From contig JBNJHN010000003.1 in NCBI GenBank assembly GCA_051748565.1, positions 9,894-73,893 of the forward strand: DNA of 64,000 bases. The letters are read 5' to 3'. Shown here piece after piece: positions 1 to 8,335 of the stretch (its first letter is position 1; each line of letters begins with the position of its first letter). The notes under the pieces were generated by a model. It was given only the letters and a program-made list of their open reading frames with translations, ran no database searches and was not told where the DNA came from. The position numbers and the translations under genes are program-made. The DNA comes from SKPH01 sp051748565. GTDB taxonomy: Bacteria > Bacillota > Dethiobacteria > DTU022.

Positions 1-1511
1 ACGGGAGTGAAGAGAAGGTTGCCGTAAGTGAACTGAAAATTGGCGACATTGTTCTTGTTCGTCCGGGAGAAAGCGTTCCTGTAGATGGAGTGCTGCGGAA
101 GGGTAAAAGTGATATAAATGAGGCGATGGTGACCGGAGAATCAAAGCCGGTGAAAAAGAGAGAAGGGGATGAGGTAATAGCCGGTACTATTAATGGTGAA
201 GGTTCACTCCGTATCGAAGTAACAGGTACCGGTGAGGATACCAAGCTGTCCGGTATAATGCGACTTGTGGCTGATGCGCAGAAGTCAAAATCAAGAGCTC
301 AGAATCTGGCTGATCGTGCCGCTCAGCTGCTTACCGGTGTTGCGATAACTGCCGGCTTAATTACTCTCGTCGCCTGGCAGTTTCTTGGTGCACCTATTGA
401 TTTTACGATTATCCGGACTGTAACCGTTCTGGTTATCGCCTGCCCTCATGCCTTGGGTCTGGCCGTACCCCTGGTTGTCGCTATTTCCACGACATTAGGG
501 GCTTTAAGTGGCCTTTTAGTGCGGGATCGACGTGGCCTTGAGGAAGCCCGAAACCTGGACATAGTGATTTTCGATAAAACCGGAACATTGACCCTGGGTG
601 AATTTCGAGTTGTAGCAATAACTACCAATGGTGAAGTTTCGGAGGAAGAAGCGCTGCGGCTTGCTTCCGGAGTAGAGTCTGAATCCGAGCATCCCATTGC
701 CCTTGGTATTGTGAATACGGCGAAGGATCGTGATATCAAGATTCCCCCTGCCGAAGAATTCCGTGCACTGACCGGCAAAGGAGTAGCCGCCACAGTAGGT
801 GGGATTGAATACAAGGTAGGCGGACCTGCACTCCTCAAGGAAGAAGAAGTGGAATTGCCATCTTCACTTCTCAAGGCATCCGAGGCTGTTTCTGAGCGCG
901 GGCAGGCAGCGATTTACCTGCTCGGTAAGGGTAAAGTGATAGCCTTGTTTGCAGTGGCCGATGCAATCCGTGAGGAGAGCAGTGAGGCCGTTCTTGAACT
1001 TCAGAAGATGGGGATAGAAGTGGTAATGCTTACAGGAGACACACAGGCTGTAGCTGACGCAGTTGCGGGGGAGATTGGAATCGACAAAGTCTTTGCCGAA
1101 GTGCTGCCAGAGGATAAGGCTTCTAAAGTGCAGGATCTTCAGAAACATGGTAAAAAGGTGGCCATGATTGGAGATGGGGTCAACGATGCTCCGGCCCTTG
1201 CTACTGCTGATATCGGCATTGCCATAGGGGCGGGGACCGACGTAGCTGTGGAAGCCGGGCATATCGTCCTGGTCAGGTCCGATCCACGGGATATCCCCCG
1301 GATTGTTACCCTATCCAGGGCTACCTATGCAAAGATGCTGCAGAATTTATGGTGGGCGGCAGGCTATAATATTGTTGCCATTCCACTGGCTGCAGGCGCC
1401 CTGGCTGCATGGGGAATTTTACTCACACCGGCATTTGGCGCATTGCTGATGTCGGCCAGCACTGTTATCGTCGCAATAAATGCGCAGCTTTTAAGGCGCC
1501 TCGAGCTATAA
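1..1511 (+). CDS. Heavy-metal P-type ATPase, CPH type (5' end outside window)
   Basis: Inner-membrane P1B-type ATPase that would export a metal ion, probably copper, using ATP. The reading frame is open from base 3, so the gene begins before the window; only the actuator domain, second half of the membrane domain and catalytic domain are seen. Visible motifs are the actuator loop MVTGESKPV, the membrane metal site ACPHALGLAVP, the phosphorylation site FDKTGTLT and the hinge MIGDGVNDAPAL, followed by two C-terminal membrane segments. CPH rather than CPC is the signature of the CopB-like (P1B-3) branch. The gene ends in TAA at 1509-1511 and about 390 bases separate it from the next gene, so it is not part of the aromatic operon. 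Family assignment is firm; the metal is inferred from the motif. Confidence 0.93.
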   Translation, partial: GSEEKVAVSELKIGDIVLVRPGESVPVDGVLRKGKSDINEAMVTGESKPVKKREGDEVIAGTINGEGSLRIEVTGTGEDTKLSGIMRLVADAQKSKSRAQNLADRAAQLLTGVAITAGLITLVAWQFLGAPIDFTIIRTVTVLVIACPHALGLAVPLVVAISTTLGALSGLLVRDRRGLEEARNLDIVIFDKTGTLTLGEFRVVAITTNGEVSEEEALRLASGVESESEHPIALGIVNTAKDRDIKIPPAEEFRALTGKGVAATVGGIEYKVGGPALLKEEEVELPSSLLKASEAVSERGQAAIYLLGKGKVIALFAVADAIREESSEAVLELQKMGIEVVMLTGDTQAVADAVAGEIGIDKVFAEVLPEDKASKVQDLQKHGKKVAMIGDGVNDAPALATADIGIAIGAGTDVAVEAGHIVLVRSDPRDIPRIVTLSRATYAKMLQNLWWAAGYNIVAIPLAAGALAAWGILLTPAFGALLMSASTVIVAINAQLLRRLEL

Positions 1512-1808
1512 TAATCTTACAGGCTTTAAAGGTAACCTTTCATACAGGGTATAAGGTCATCGAAAGTGGGAGTTGGCGGAGGAGATATAAAAAAGCAAGA
1601 AAGGTTTCGGTAACTGCCGGCAGCAGGTTATTGGCGTTTTAGGTAGAAATTAATATTTTTGTAATGGCAATTAGGTAATAAAATGCCTCTTTCCGGTATG
1701 TCAAAATACGTTGCTTTTTTCACAACTTGATGATAGCATAACATTGAGAAATTTTTATCAATCACCCGAAATCCTGGATTGTATTATCTGCAATGAAGCC
1801 TGATGTTT

Positions 1809-1841
1809 CCGAAACTTTTTTATTATATATGAAAAGTTCGG
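1809..1841. promoter_or_regulatory. Inverted repeat upstream of thiolase operon
   Basis: Within the 388-base gap 1512-1899 there is an imperfect inverted repeat: CCGAAACTTTT at the left and AAAAGTTCGG at the right, separated by an AT-rich spacer. It lies about 60 bases before the thiolase start and could be an operator or a weak hairpin. The rest of the gap is AT-rich sequence in which I see no gene. Confidence 0.35.
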
Positions 1842-1873
1842 TAAAATTTAAAATAATCTATGATAGGAGGGAA

Positions 1874-1893
1874 TACCCCTATTTCAGGGGGGT
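1874..1893 (+). promoter_or_regulatory. Hairpin covering the ribosome binding site of the thiolase gene
   Basis: TACCCCT and AGGGGGGTA flank a five-base loop directly before the ATG at 1900. The only well-spaced Shine-Dalgarno-like run, GGGGGG ending at 1892, forms the 3' arm, while a second AGGAGG at 1865-1870 is too far from the start. Folding would hide the site, so translation of the operon may be controlled or simply damped. Confidence 0.4.
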
Positions 1894-1899
1894 AAGAAC

Positions 1900-3081
1900 A
1901 TGAGCAAACCAGTTGTAGTAAGTGCAGTTAGAACAATTGCAGGCAGTTATGGTGGAAGTTTAAGTAGCTTCAGTGCTCCCCAGTTGGGAGCGAAAGTAAT
2001 CGAAGAGGTAGTTAAGAGAGCAGGTATTTCAGGTGAGGAAGTTGATGAATTGGTATTTGGCTGCGGTTGGCAAGCCGGAATAGGTCCCAATGTGGCTCGT
2101 TATTCTTCAGTACTAGCCGGCTTGCCGGTGGAGGTGCCCGCTTATACGATTAACATACGTTGTGCTTCCAGTTTGCAGGCCACTATCCAGGGGGCTAAAT
2201 CTATCCTCCTCGGTGATGCGGATACGGTAGTGGTCGGTGGCACAGAATCTGCTTCCAATGTACCCTACATCCTTGATAAGGCTCGCTGGGGGGCACGGAT
2301 GGGTGATATGATTGCTTACGACGGACTGCACAAGGATGGCTTCATGTGTCCTATGGCCGGAATGCTGATGGGTGGTACTGCGGAACTATTGGCCGAAAAA
2401 TACGATATAGATCGTGTAGAGCAGGACAGTTTTGCCCTGGAAAGTCACCAGAAAGCAGTTAAAGCATCGGAAGAAGGTAAATTCAAAGATGAAATTTTAC
2501 CGGTGCAGGTGGTACAGAAAAAACAGACATTGACGGTTGATCAGGAAGAAATCCCGAGGGCCGATGCTTCCATAGAAAGAATGGCTAAACTGCCTCCGGT
2601 CTTTAAAAAGGAAGGAACTGTAACAGCCGGTAACAGCTGTGCTCTTTCCGATAATGCCTCAGCCCTGTTAATCATGTCTGAAGAAAAAGCAAAATCCCTG
2701 GGACTTACACCTCTGGCTGCAATACGAGGTTATGCCGCAGGGGGAGTTGATCCTAAATACATGGGTATTGGACCCGTAAAAGCTATCCCCATGGCATTGG
2801 AAAAAGCCGGAGTGAACCTGGATGATATCGATTTAATAGAACTGAACGAAGCTTTTGCAGTTCAATACCTGGCTGTGGAAAGAGAAATGAAGTGGAACCG
2901 CGATAAGGTTAATGTTTACGGTGGAGCTATCGCCCTCGGTCATCCCGTAGGCGCAACCGGTACCAAGCTTATAACCACCCTGCTTTATGCATTGAAAGCA
3001 CATGACAAGGATTTAGGTCTGGTCAGCGCGTGTGTTGGCGGAGGCCAGGGGGTAGCCTTAATCTTTGAAAGATTAAGTTAA
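1900..3081 (+). CDS. Acetyl-CoA acetyltransferase (thiolase)
   Basis: Cytoplasmic thiolase of 393 residues, the usual length for the family. It would split a 3-oxoacyl-CoA, probably acetoacetyl-CoA and perhaps 3-oxopimeloyl-CoA, into acetyl-CoA and a shortened acyl-CoA. The nucleophilic cysteine is C88 in NIRCASSLQA, the catalytic histidine about H348 in ALGHPVGATGTK and the second cysteine about C378 in ACVGGGQG. It is the first gene of a tight run with 3-hydroxyacyl-CoA dehydrogenase, acyl-CoA dehydrogenase and crotonase, exactly the set needed to take glutaryl-CoA to acetyl-CoA, the last stage of benzoyl-CoA breakdown. Start ATG at 1900. The family is firm; chain-length preference is inferred from neighbours. 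Confidence 0.93.
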   Translation: MSKPVVVSAVRTIAGSYGGSLSSFSAPQLGAKVIEEVVKRAGISGEEVDELVFGCGWQAGIGPNVARYSSVLAGLPVEVPAYTINIRCASSLQATIQGAKSILLGDADTVVVGGTESASNVPYILDKARWGARMGDMIAYDGLHKDGFMCPMAGMLMGGTAELLAEKYDIDRVEQDSFALESHQKAVKASEEGKFKDEILPVQVVQKKQTLTVDQEEIPRADASIERMAKLPPVFKKEGTVTAGNSCALSDNASALLIMSEEKAKSLGLTPLAAIRGYAAGGVDPKYMGIGPVKAIPMALEKAGVNLDDIDLIELNEAFAVQYLAVEREMKWNRDKVNVYGGAIALGHPVGATGTKLITTLLYALKAHDKDLGLVSACVGGGQGVALIFERLS

Positions 3082-3114
3082 AATTACTACTTAAAACGGG
3101 AGGCTTAATTATTG

Positions 3115-3999
3115 ATGGAAGTAAAGAAATGTTTTATTTTAGGCGCCGGGATTATGGGTACGGGAATAGCTCAACTAATGGCTCAAAAAGGTATTGAAGC
3201 TATCCTGGTAGATTTAGATGAAGCAATTGCCAAGCGCAGCTTGGCTAATATTGAAAAAGGGCTCCAAAAAAGAGTTGAGAAGGGAAAGATGAGTGAAGAA
3301 GAGGTAAAAGATATTCTTGGGCTCATCAAAATTTCCACGAAAATGGAAGATGCTGCGGACGCTGATTTCATAATTGAAGCAATTGTCGAAAATGTTGAAG
3401 TCAAGCAGAAGGTTTTTGGAGAGCTCGAAAAAATAGCAAGGGAAGATGTAATCCTGGCAACAAATACCACTGCCTGTTCAATTTCTGAAATAGCATCAGC
3501 TGTTTCAAACCCAGGCAGGGTTGTGGGAATGCATTTCTTTAACCCGGCGGTGGTCATGAAACTGGTCGAAATAATGCCTGCTGTATCAACTGATGCTGAA
3601 GTGGTCAATAAAACAAGGGAATTAGCTGAATTTCTCGGCAAAGAACCTGTAGTTACCGCCAAAGAAGGCATCGCCGGAATAGCCAGCCGTGTTCTGGCGG
3701 CGTTGCTTAACGAAGCTGTCTGGGTTCTCGATGAAGGAATCGGGACTGTGAGCGATATTGATAAAGCCATGCAGATGGGAGCCAATCAGCCTATGGGGCC
3801 GCTGACATTAATTGATCTGATTGGCATTGATACTCACCTGGCGAAAACCAGAACTCTTTATGAAAAATTCGGTGATCCGCGTTATCGTCCCTGTTACCTG
3901 CTGGAGAAAATGGTCAATGCCGGATACCTGGGCCGTAAAACTAAAAAAGGATTTTACGATTACGAGCAGGATCCCCCTGTTCCGATGCAGCTAAAATAA
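3115..3999 (+). CDS. 3-hydroxyacyl-CoA dehydrogenase (3-hydroxybutyryl-CoA dehydrogenase type)
   Basis: About 294 residues, the single-domain bacterial HBD length. It would oxidise (S)-3-hydroxyacyl-CoA to 3-oxoacyl-CoA with NAD(P). The N-terminus has the Rossmann signature LGAGIMGTGIAQ, followed by the conserved catalytic-region block MHFFNPAVVMKLVEI and a C-terminal helical domain with the usual NQPMGPLTLIDLIG segment. A GGGAGG site at 3098-3103 precedes both TTG 3112 and ATG 3115; I take ATG. It lies 33 bases after the thiolase and shares its operon. A second paralogue is found at 43348, so one may act on C4 and the other on the C7 dicarboxylyl intermediate; which does which cannot be told from sequence alone. 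Confidence 0.92.
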   Translation: MEVKKCFILGAGIMGTGIAQLMAQKGIEAILVDLDEAIAKRSLANIEKGLQKRVEKGKMSEEEVKDILGLIKISTKMEDAADADFIIEAIVENVEVKQKVFGELEKIAREDVILATNTTACSISEIASAVSNPGRVVGMHFFNPAVVMKLVEIMPAVSTDAEVVNKTRELAEFLGKEPVVTAKEGIAGIASRVLAALLNEAVWVLDEGIGTVSDIDKAMQMGANQPMGPLTLIDLIGIDTHLAKTRTLYEKFGDPRYRPCYLLEKMVNAGYLGRKTKKGFYDYEQDPPVPMQLK

Positions 4000-4033
4000 A
4001 ACAAGTAAGGCCAATAAAAAGGAGGTGTTGTTC

Positions 4034-5188
4034 TTGGATTTTGATCATACTCCAGAACAAGAAAGCGTTAGGAAAATGGTTTGTGAATTTGTTTCTAAAG
4101 AAATTACCCCCTACGCCGGAGAATGGGACAAGGAAGAAAAGTTTCCCTGGGACGTTTGGAAGAAAATGGGCGAAACCGGTATTATCGGAACGGTTATACC
4201 CGAAGAATATGAAGGCAGCGGGATGGATAATATAACCCATGCAATTGTTGCCGAAGAACTGGGTTACGGCTGCACCTCTATGAGAGGAACTTATTCAGTC
4301 CAGATTTCTCTCGTAGCCAAAACCATCCTAACCTTTGGCACTGAAGAACAGAAACAAAAATACCTACCCGGTATGGCCATGGGTGAAATTATCGGCTGCT
4401 ATGGCCTTACTGAACCTGACTCAGGCAGCGATGCAGCCAGCCTTTCATCCACAGCGGAAGAAGACGGTGACTACTACATCCTCAACGGTAATAAGATGTG
4501 GATTACCAACGCCGGAATTGCCGATGTAGCCATGGTTTTTGCCAAGACAGACAAAAGCGCCGGCGCCAGGGGAATAACTGCTTTTCTTGTAGAAAAAGAC
4601 ACTCCCGGCTATTCAACTGAAAAAATTCATGACAAGTTGGGATTGCGGGCTTCCGATACATCGGAGATAATTCTCGACAATGTCAGAGTCCATAAAGATG
4701 CAATCCTTGGCGAAAAAGGGAAAGGTTTTAAAGTGGCCCTTTCAGCCCTTGACAATGCCCGCTTTACAGTAGCGGCAGGTTGTGTGGGGGCTGCCCAGTC
4801 AGCGCTGGATACGGCAAAGCAGTATGCTAAAGACAGGGTTCAGTTTGGAAAGCCGATTGCCGGTCATCAGCTGGTTCAGCAATTAATCTCCAATATGGTT
4901 TTAGACATTGAATGCGGCCGGTTGTTAGTTTACCGGGCAGGACACCTGAAAAATAAAAAAGTTCCCAATACCCGAGAGACTTCGCTGGCCAAATACTTCT
5001 GCACCGAAATGGTTAACCGGGTGGCCTATAATGCCATTCAGGTTTTAGGTGGTTACGGTTTTTCCGGGGAATATCCCCTGGAAAGGATTTACCGTGATGC
5101 GCGGGTTAATACCCTTTATGAGGGAACATCCCAAATTCAACAGCTTATCCTGGGCAATATCGAGCTGGGTATACCTGCTTTTACTTAG
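4034..5188 (+). CDS. Acyl-CoA dehydrogenase, probably glutaryl-CoA dehydrogenase
   Basis: FAD enzyme of about 384 residues with the whole acyl-CoA dehydrogenase fold: N-terminal helices, the LTEPDSGSDA and WITNAG beta-domain motifs, and the C-terminal catalytic base in LYEGTSQIQ. The stretch SMRGTYSVQISLV aligns with the segment of human glutaryl-CoA dehydrogenase in which an arginine holds the far carboxylate (RSAMSVQ); monocarboxylic enzymes such as butyryl-CoA dehydrogenase lack this arginine. With its neighbours this suggests glutaryl-CoA to crotonyl-CoA, or glutaconyl-CoA if non-decarboxylating. Start TTG 4034, seven bases after AAAGGAGGTG; the longer GTG at 4025 overlaps that site. The glutamate seen upstream of the arginine in the human enzyme is not at the same spacing here, so the substrate call is moderate. 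Confidence 0.85.
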   Translation: MDFDHTPEQESVRKMVCEFVSKEITPYAGEWDKEEKFPWDVWKKMGETGIIGTVIPEEYEGSGMDNITHAIVAEELGYGCTSMRGTYSVQISLVAKTILTFGTEEQKQKYLPGMAMGEIIGCYGLTEPDSGSDAASLSSTAEEDGDYYILNGNKMWITNAGIADVAMVFAKTDKSAGARGITAFLVEKDTPGYSTEKIHDKLGLRASDTSEIILDNVRVHKDAILGEKGKGFKVALSALDNARFTVAAGCVGAAQSALDTAKQYAKDRVQFGKPIAGHQLVQQLISNMVLDIECGRLLVYRAGHLKNKKVPNTRETSLAKYFCTEMVNRVAYNAIQVLGGYGFSGEYPLERIYRDARVNTLYEGTSQIQQLILGNIELGIPAFT

Positions 5189-5261
5189 ATCTGCATTTTT
5201 TAATAATTTAAGGGAAAGAAGTCAGTTTTCTTCTTTCTCTTATATATGGAGAGAGGTAAAC

Positions 5262-6041
5262 ATGTTTAATCTATTAAAATTCGTTAAAGAAACCCCGCTG
5301 GCTATTATTACCATAAATCGTCCGGAAGTCAGAAATGCACTATCAAATGCCCTGGTGGAAGAACTGGCGGAAGCTTTTTCCCAGGTTAAAAATGATCCGG
5401 AAATAAGAACACTGATCATAACCGGAGAAGGGGATAAAGCTTTTATGGCCGGGGCGGATATCAAGGAACTTGAAGAAAGGGATTTTATTAAAGGCCGGGA
5501 GCAGACCAGGCGCCGCCAGGAAGTATTTAATATGCTCTGGGAGATGCCGATTCCTGTAATAGCGGCCATAAATGGTTATGCTTTGGGAGCAGGTTTAGAG
5601 TTGGCCATAGCCTGCACTTTACGTCTGGCTTCTTCGAACGCCCAGATGGGTTCACCGGAAATTAACCTGGGAATCATTCCAGGCGATGGCGGCACTCAGC
5701 GCCTGCCGCGTTTGGTTGGTTTCGGAAGAGCCATGGAAATGGCCTTAACAGGTGGCATGATTGATGCTGAAGAAGCATATCGTATCGGACTGGTTAATAA
5801 ACTGGTTGAACCGGAAAACCTGATGGAAGAAGCAAAGAAATACGCACATAAGCTTGCTGCGAAGTCACCGCTTGCTGTCCAGTACGCAAAAGAGGCAGTT
5901 AATCGTTCCCTGGAGATGGGACTCTATGAAGGCCTTGCCCATGAATCCTATCTTCATGCACTGGCTTGTGCCACGGAGGATAAGAAAGAAGGCGTGAAGG
6001 CTTTTCTGGAAAAAAGAAAGCCCGAGTACCAGGGGAAATAA
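5262..6041 (+). CDS. Enoyl-CoA hydratase (crotonase)
   Basis: A 259-residue crotonase that would add water to crotonyl-CoA to give 3-hydroxybutyryl-CoA. The oxyanion-hole segments are AFMAGADIKEL and NGYALGAGLELAIACTLR, and the catalytic-glutamate segments are GSPEINLGIIPGDGGTQRL, the standard arrangement of a bacterial short-chain hydratase. ATG 5262 follows GGAGAGAGG; the open frame extends further upstream but only into the dehydrogenase coding sequence. It is the last gene of the 1900-6041 operon, followed within 25 bases by a terminator hairpin. Its length and motifs match crotonase rather than the ring hydratase at 47703. Confidence 0.93.
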   Translation: MFNLLKFVKETPLAIITINRPEVRNALSNALVEELAEAFSQVKNDPEIRTLIITGEGDKAFMAGADIKELEERDFIKGREQTRRRQEVFNMLWEMPIPVIAAINGYALGAGLELAIACTLRLASSNAQMGSPEINLGIIPGDGGTQRLPRLVGFGRAMEMALTGGMIDAEEAYRIGLVNKLVEPENLMEEAKKYAHKLAAKSPLAVQYAKEAVNRSLEMGLYEGLAHESYLHALACATEDKKEGVKAFLEKRKPEYQGK

Positions 6042-6062
6042 TAGCATCGGTTTGATAACTGC

Positions 6063-6112
6063 AAAAGGGTCCGGCCGATAGCGGAATTCCGCTTCGGTTT
6101 GGCCCTTTTTTA
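6063..6112 (+). terminator. Rho-independent terminator of the beta-oxidation operon
   Basis: AAAAGGG pairs with CCCTTTT around an inner GCGGAATTCCGC palindrome, followed by a run of T. It lies 21 bases after the crotonase stop. Confidence 0.8.
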
Positions 6113-6180
6113 CTTTGATAAATTTCATTTTCATCTGCATAGCTAATCCATTACTTTCCCTTCCTATTATTACCATAATT

Positions 6181-6291
6181 GAAGGTGGATTCATTCTAAA
6201 GGACTAATCCATAATTTACTCTTTTTTCACCTTGCTTCCATGCTTTTTAGCGATTCTATTATTATAAATATCCTGTAAACTGGTAAAGTAG
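6181..6291 (+). promoter_or_regulatory. Conserved intergenic element, copy 1 (upstream of bamB)
   Basis: Copy with the left block GAAGGTG, a central TTACTCTTTTTT and TTCCATGCTTTTTAG, and a right block GTAAACTGGTAAAGTA. The same blocks, in the same order and orientation, occur at 28619-28713 and 45555-45650. It ends 64 bases before the bamB start. A shared promoter or operator is the simplest reading; this copy is the most diverged and has extra bases between the left and central blocks. Confidence 0.5.
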
Positions 6292-6355
6292 AAGTAGTTT
6301 ATAAGTCGCTGGGAATGATTTTACAAAGGAAAACATACCTAAGAGGTGTTGAAAA

Positions 6356-8335
6356 ATGAGATATGCTGAAACAGGGTATAATTTGGAAATTAACTTATCG
6401 ACTGGAAACATTGAGAAGGTGGAAACCGATCCGGAATTAACAAAAATGCATCTGGGCGGCCTGGGAACCAATGCCAGGTTGTTATGGGATCGGGTCCCCC
6501 CCGAAGCTGAACCTTTTTCTCCGGATAATCTTTTAATTTTTGGGACAGGCCTCTTGTGCGGCACCCCTGCTATAGGAGCCAACCGGACTATAATTAGCAC
6601 TTACTCTCCTCAGACTTTATTTATGGCTTTTTCCATGATGGGAGGATTCTTTGCCCCGGAATTAAAATATGCCGGCTATGATAAAGTAATCTTTAGCGGT
6701 AAGTCGCCGAATCTTGTTTACATATGGATTAATAATGACAAAGTAGAAATACGTGATGCTTCTCATTTGCAGGGCAAAGGGGCGGTTCAAACCGAAAAGC
6801 TTATTCGAGAGGAGCTGCAGGAACCCAATGCCCAGGTAGCCGCTATCGGCCTGGCCGGTGAAAACAGGGTCTATATGGCCTCCATTGAGCACGGACGATC
6901 CAGCGCCAGCAGACTGGGTCTGGGTGCCGTGATGGGTGACAAGGGGATAAAAGCAATAGCTGTACGTGGAACTAACGATGTCAATGTAGCCCGACCGGTT
7001 GATTTAATTAATTTTTGTACAGATATTCTGAATTATATTCCGGAAAGAGATGGCAATCCGATTCCCGGAGTGATGCCTATCTTAGCCGGGCTTGGTTCGC
7101 CGAAAGAGATGTTAATTCATGATGAAAAGTGGCATACTGAGAATTTCATGTGGGGTAATGCCAGAACACGGATAAAAGATTACTGGACCAAGGATATTGA
7201 AGATAAGTGGAAAGAATCGCAGGAGAGTGCGCGAAAGCGTCTGATAAGCTGTTATAACTGCCCGATGGAATGCGGAGCCATAATTTCTATTCCCGGTATA
7301 TCAACTTACATGATGAAATGTTTCTCGAAGCTCACCTACACCATGGCAGCATACTCAGACCTTGATTTCGGTTTTAGAATAGCGCAGCGTGCCACAGAAT
7401 ACGGTGTCGATGGATTTTCTATGCCACAGGTTATGGCCTTTGCCCTCGAGCTTTATGAGGCCGGCATCCTTACAGATGATGACTTTCCGGGTATGCCTTC
7501 CGATAATGAGGAAAGATTTTTCTGGTTGCTGGACAGGATTGTCCGGCGGGAAGGGATTGGTGATATTCTGGCCGATGGTGTTTACTGGGCAGCCCGCCGG
7601 ATTGGTAAGGGAGCGGAGGAATATGATCATAATACTATTAAAAAGCATGAGCAGTTACCGCTCAAGCTATCAATGCTGAATCCGATTTATTTCCTGATGT
7701 GGGCCACCGGCGAAAAGATTAATATTACCCAGATTGAAGGGAATTTCCCCCAGGCACCTTTTCCCACCCGTGAGGAGCGGGAAGAGTTTGTTAAGGATTG
7801 GGTTCATGTTCCTGATGAGAAGTTCAAGAAATACTTTTTAGATTGGGAACTGCGCGGGGAAAATTCATTTCCTTATTACCCTCCCGTTGATGCTACCTGT
7901 GAAATTGTTGATTGGCAGGAGACCATGCATTATATTGATGATTCCCTCGGATTATGTGCCGGTTTATCATCGTTTCCCCTAAAGCCTCCCTATCATATCC
8001 ATAACCTGCCGATCCTGATTTCGAAAGCAGCCGGAATTGATATGGATAAAGATAAACTGTGGGAAATTGCCAAGAGGAATCGGACTTTATTGAGAGCGAT
8101 TAATGTAAGAAGAGGTTTAAGAAGGGAAGATGACCGTCCTCCTGAGAATCATTGGAAGAAGAGATTCCCCGAACTCGAAGTTCAGCTCTTGGATCAATAT
8201 TACAAACTTAAAGGTTTCAATAACGATGGTGTTCCAACCAGGGAATCCTTACTTGAATTGGGTATGGATTACGTTGGCGAAGACCTGGAGAAGAGAGGGA
8301 TTTATGACAATGGCGAAAGTAAAAAAGAAAGTTAA
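6356..8335 (+). CDS. bamB: Class II benzoyl-CoA reductase catalytic subunit BamB (tungsten AOR family)
   Basis: A 659-residue aldehyde:ferredoxin-oxidoreductase-family protein, cytoplasmic, expected to bind tungsten bis-pyranopterin and one [4Fe-4S] cluster. In class II benzoyl-CoA reductases this subunit reduces the aromatic ring of benzoyl-CoA to cyclohexa-1,5-diene-1-carbonyl-CoA without ATP hydrolysis. Cluster ligands are visible as C299, C302 and C306 in SCYNCPMECGA and C534 in LGLCAGL. The N-terminal AOR domain has the G-rich pterin segments LGGLGTNARLLWD and GANRTIISTYSP. The identity as BamB rather than a generic AOR rests on the next seven genes, which reproduce the bamC-I order known from Geobacter, and on bamA, hydratase and dehydrogenase genes elsewhere in the window. 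ATG 6356 follows AGAGGTG. Activity on another aryl-CoA cannot be excluded. Confidence 0.88.
   Translation: MRYAETGYNLEINLSTGNIEKVETDPELTKMHLGGLGTNARLLWDRVPPEAEPFSPDNLLIFGTGLLCGTPAIGANRTIISTYSPQTLFMAFSMMGGFFAPELKYAGYDKVIFSGKSPNLVYIWINNDKVEIRDASHLQGKGAVQTEKLIREELQEPNAQVAAIGLAGENRVYMASIEHGRSSASRLGLGAVMGDKGIKAIAVRGTNDVNVARPVDLINFCTDILNYIPERDGNPIPGVMPILAGLGSPKEMLIHDEKWHTENFMWGNARTRIKDYWTKDIEDKWKESQESARKRLISCYNCPMECGAIISIPGISTYMMKCFSKLTYTMAAYSDLDFGFRIAQRATEYGVDGFSMPQVMAFALELYEAGILTDDDFPGMPSDNEERFFWLLDRIVRREGIGDILADGVYWAARRIGKGAEEYDHNTIKKHEQLPLKLSMLNPIYFLMWATGEKINITQIEGNFPQAPFPTREEREEFVKDWVHVPDEKFKKYFLDWELRGENSFPYYPPVDATCEIVDWQETMHYIDDSLGLCAGLSSFPLKPPYHIHNLPILISKAAGIDMDKDKLWEIAKRNRTLLRAINVRRGLRREDDRPPENHWKKRFPELEVQLLDQYYKLKGFNNDGVPTRESLLELGMDYVGEDLEKRGIYDNGESKKES

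Noticed and set aside
864..1262. 132-residue open frame antisense to the ATPase
   Set aside because: Mirror frame of a conserved coding region without its own start signals.
1409..1642. Open frame overlapping the end of the P-type ATPase
   Set aside because: It overlaps the ATPase in another frame, has no ribosome site and resembles no protein family.
3183..3785. 200-residue open frame antisense to the 3-hydroxyacyl-CoA dehydrogenase
   Set aside because: Shadow of the real gene with low-complexity Ser/Ile composition.
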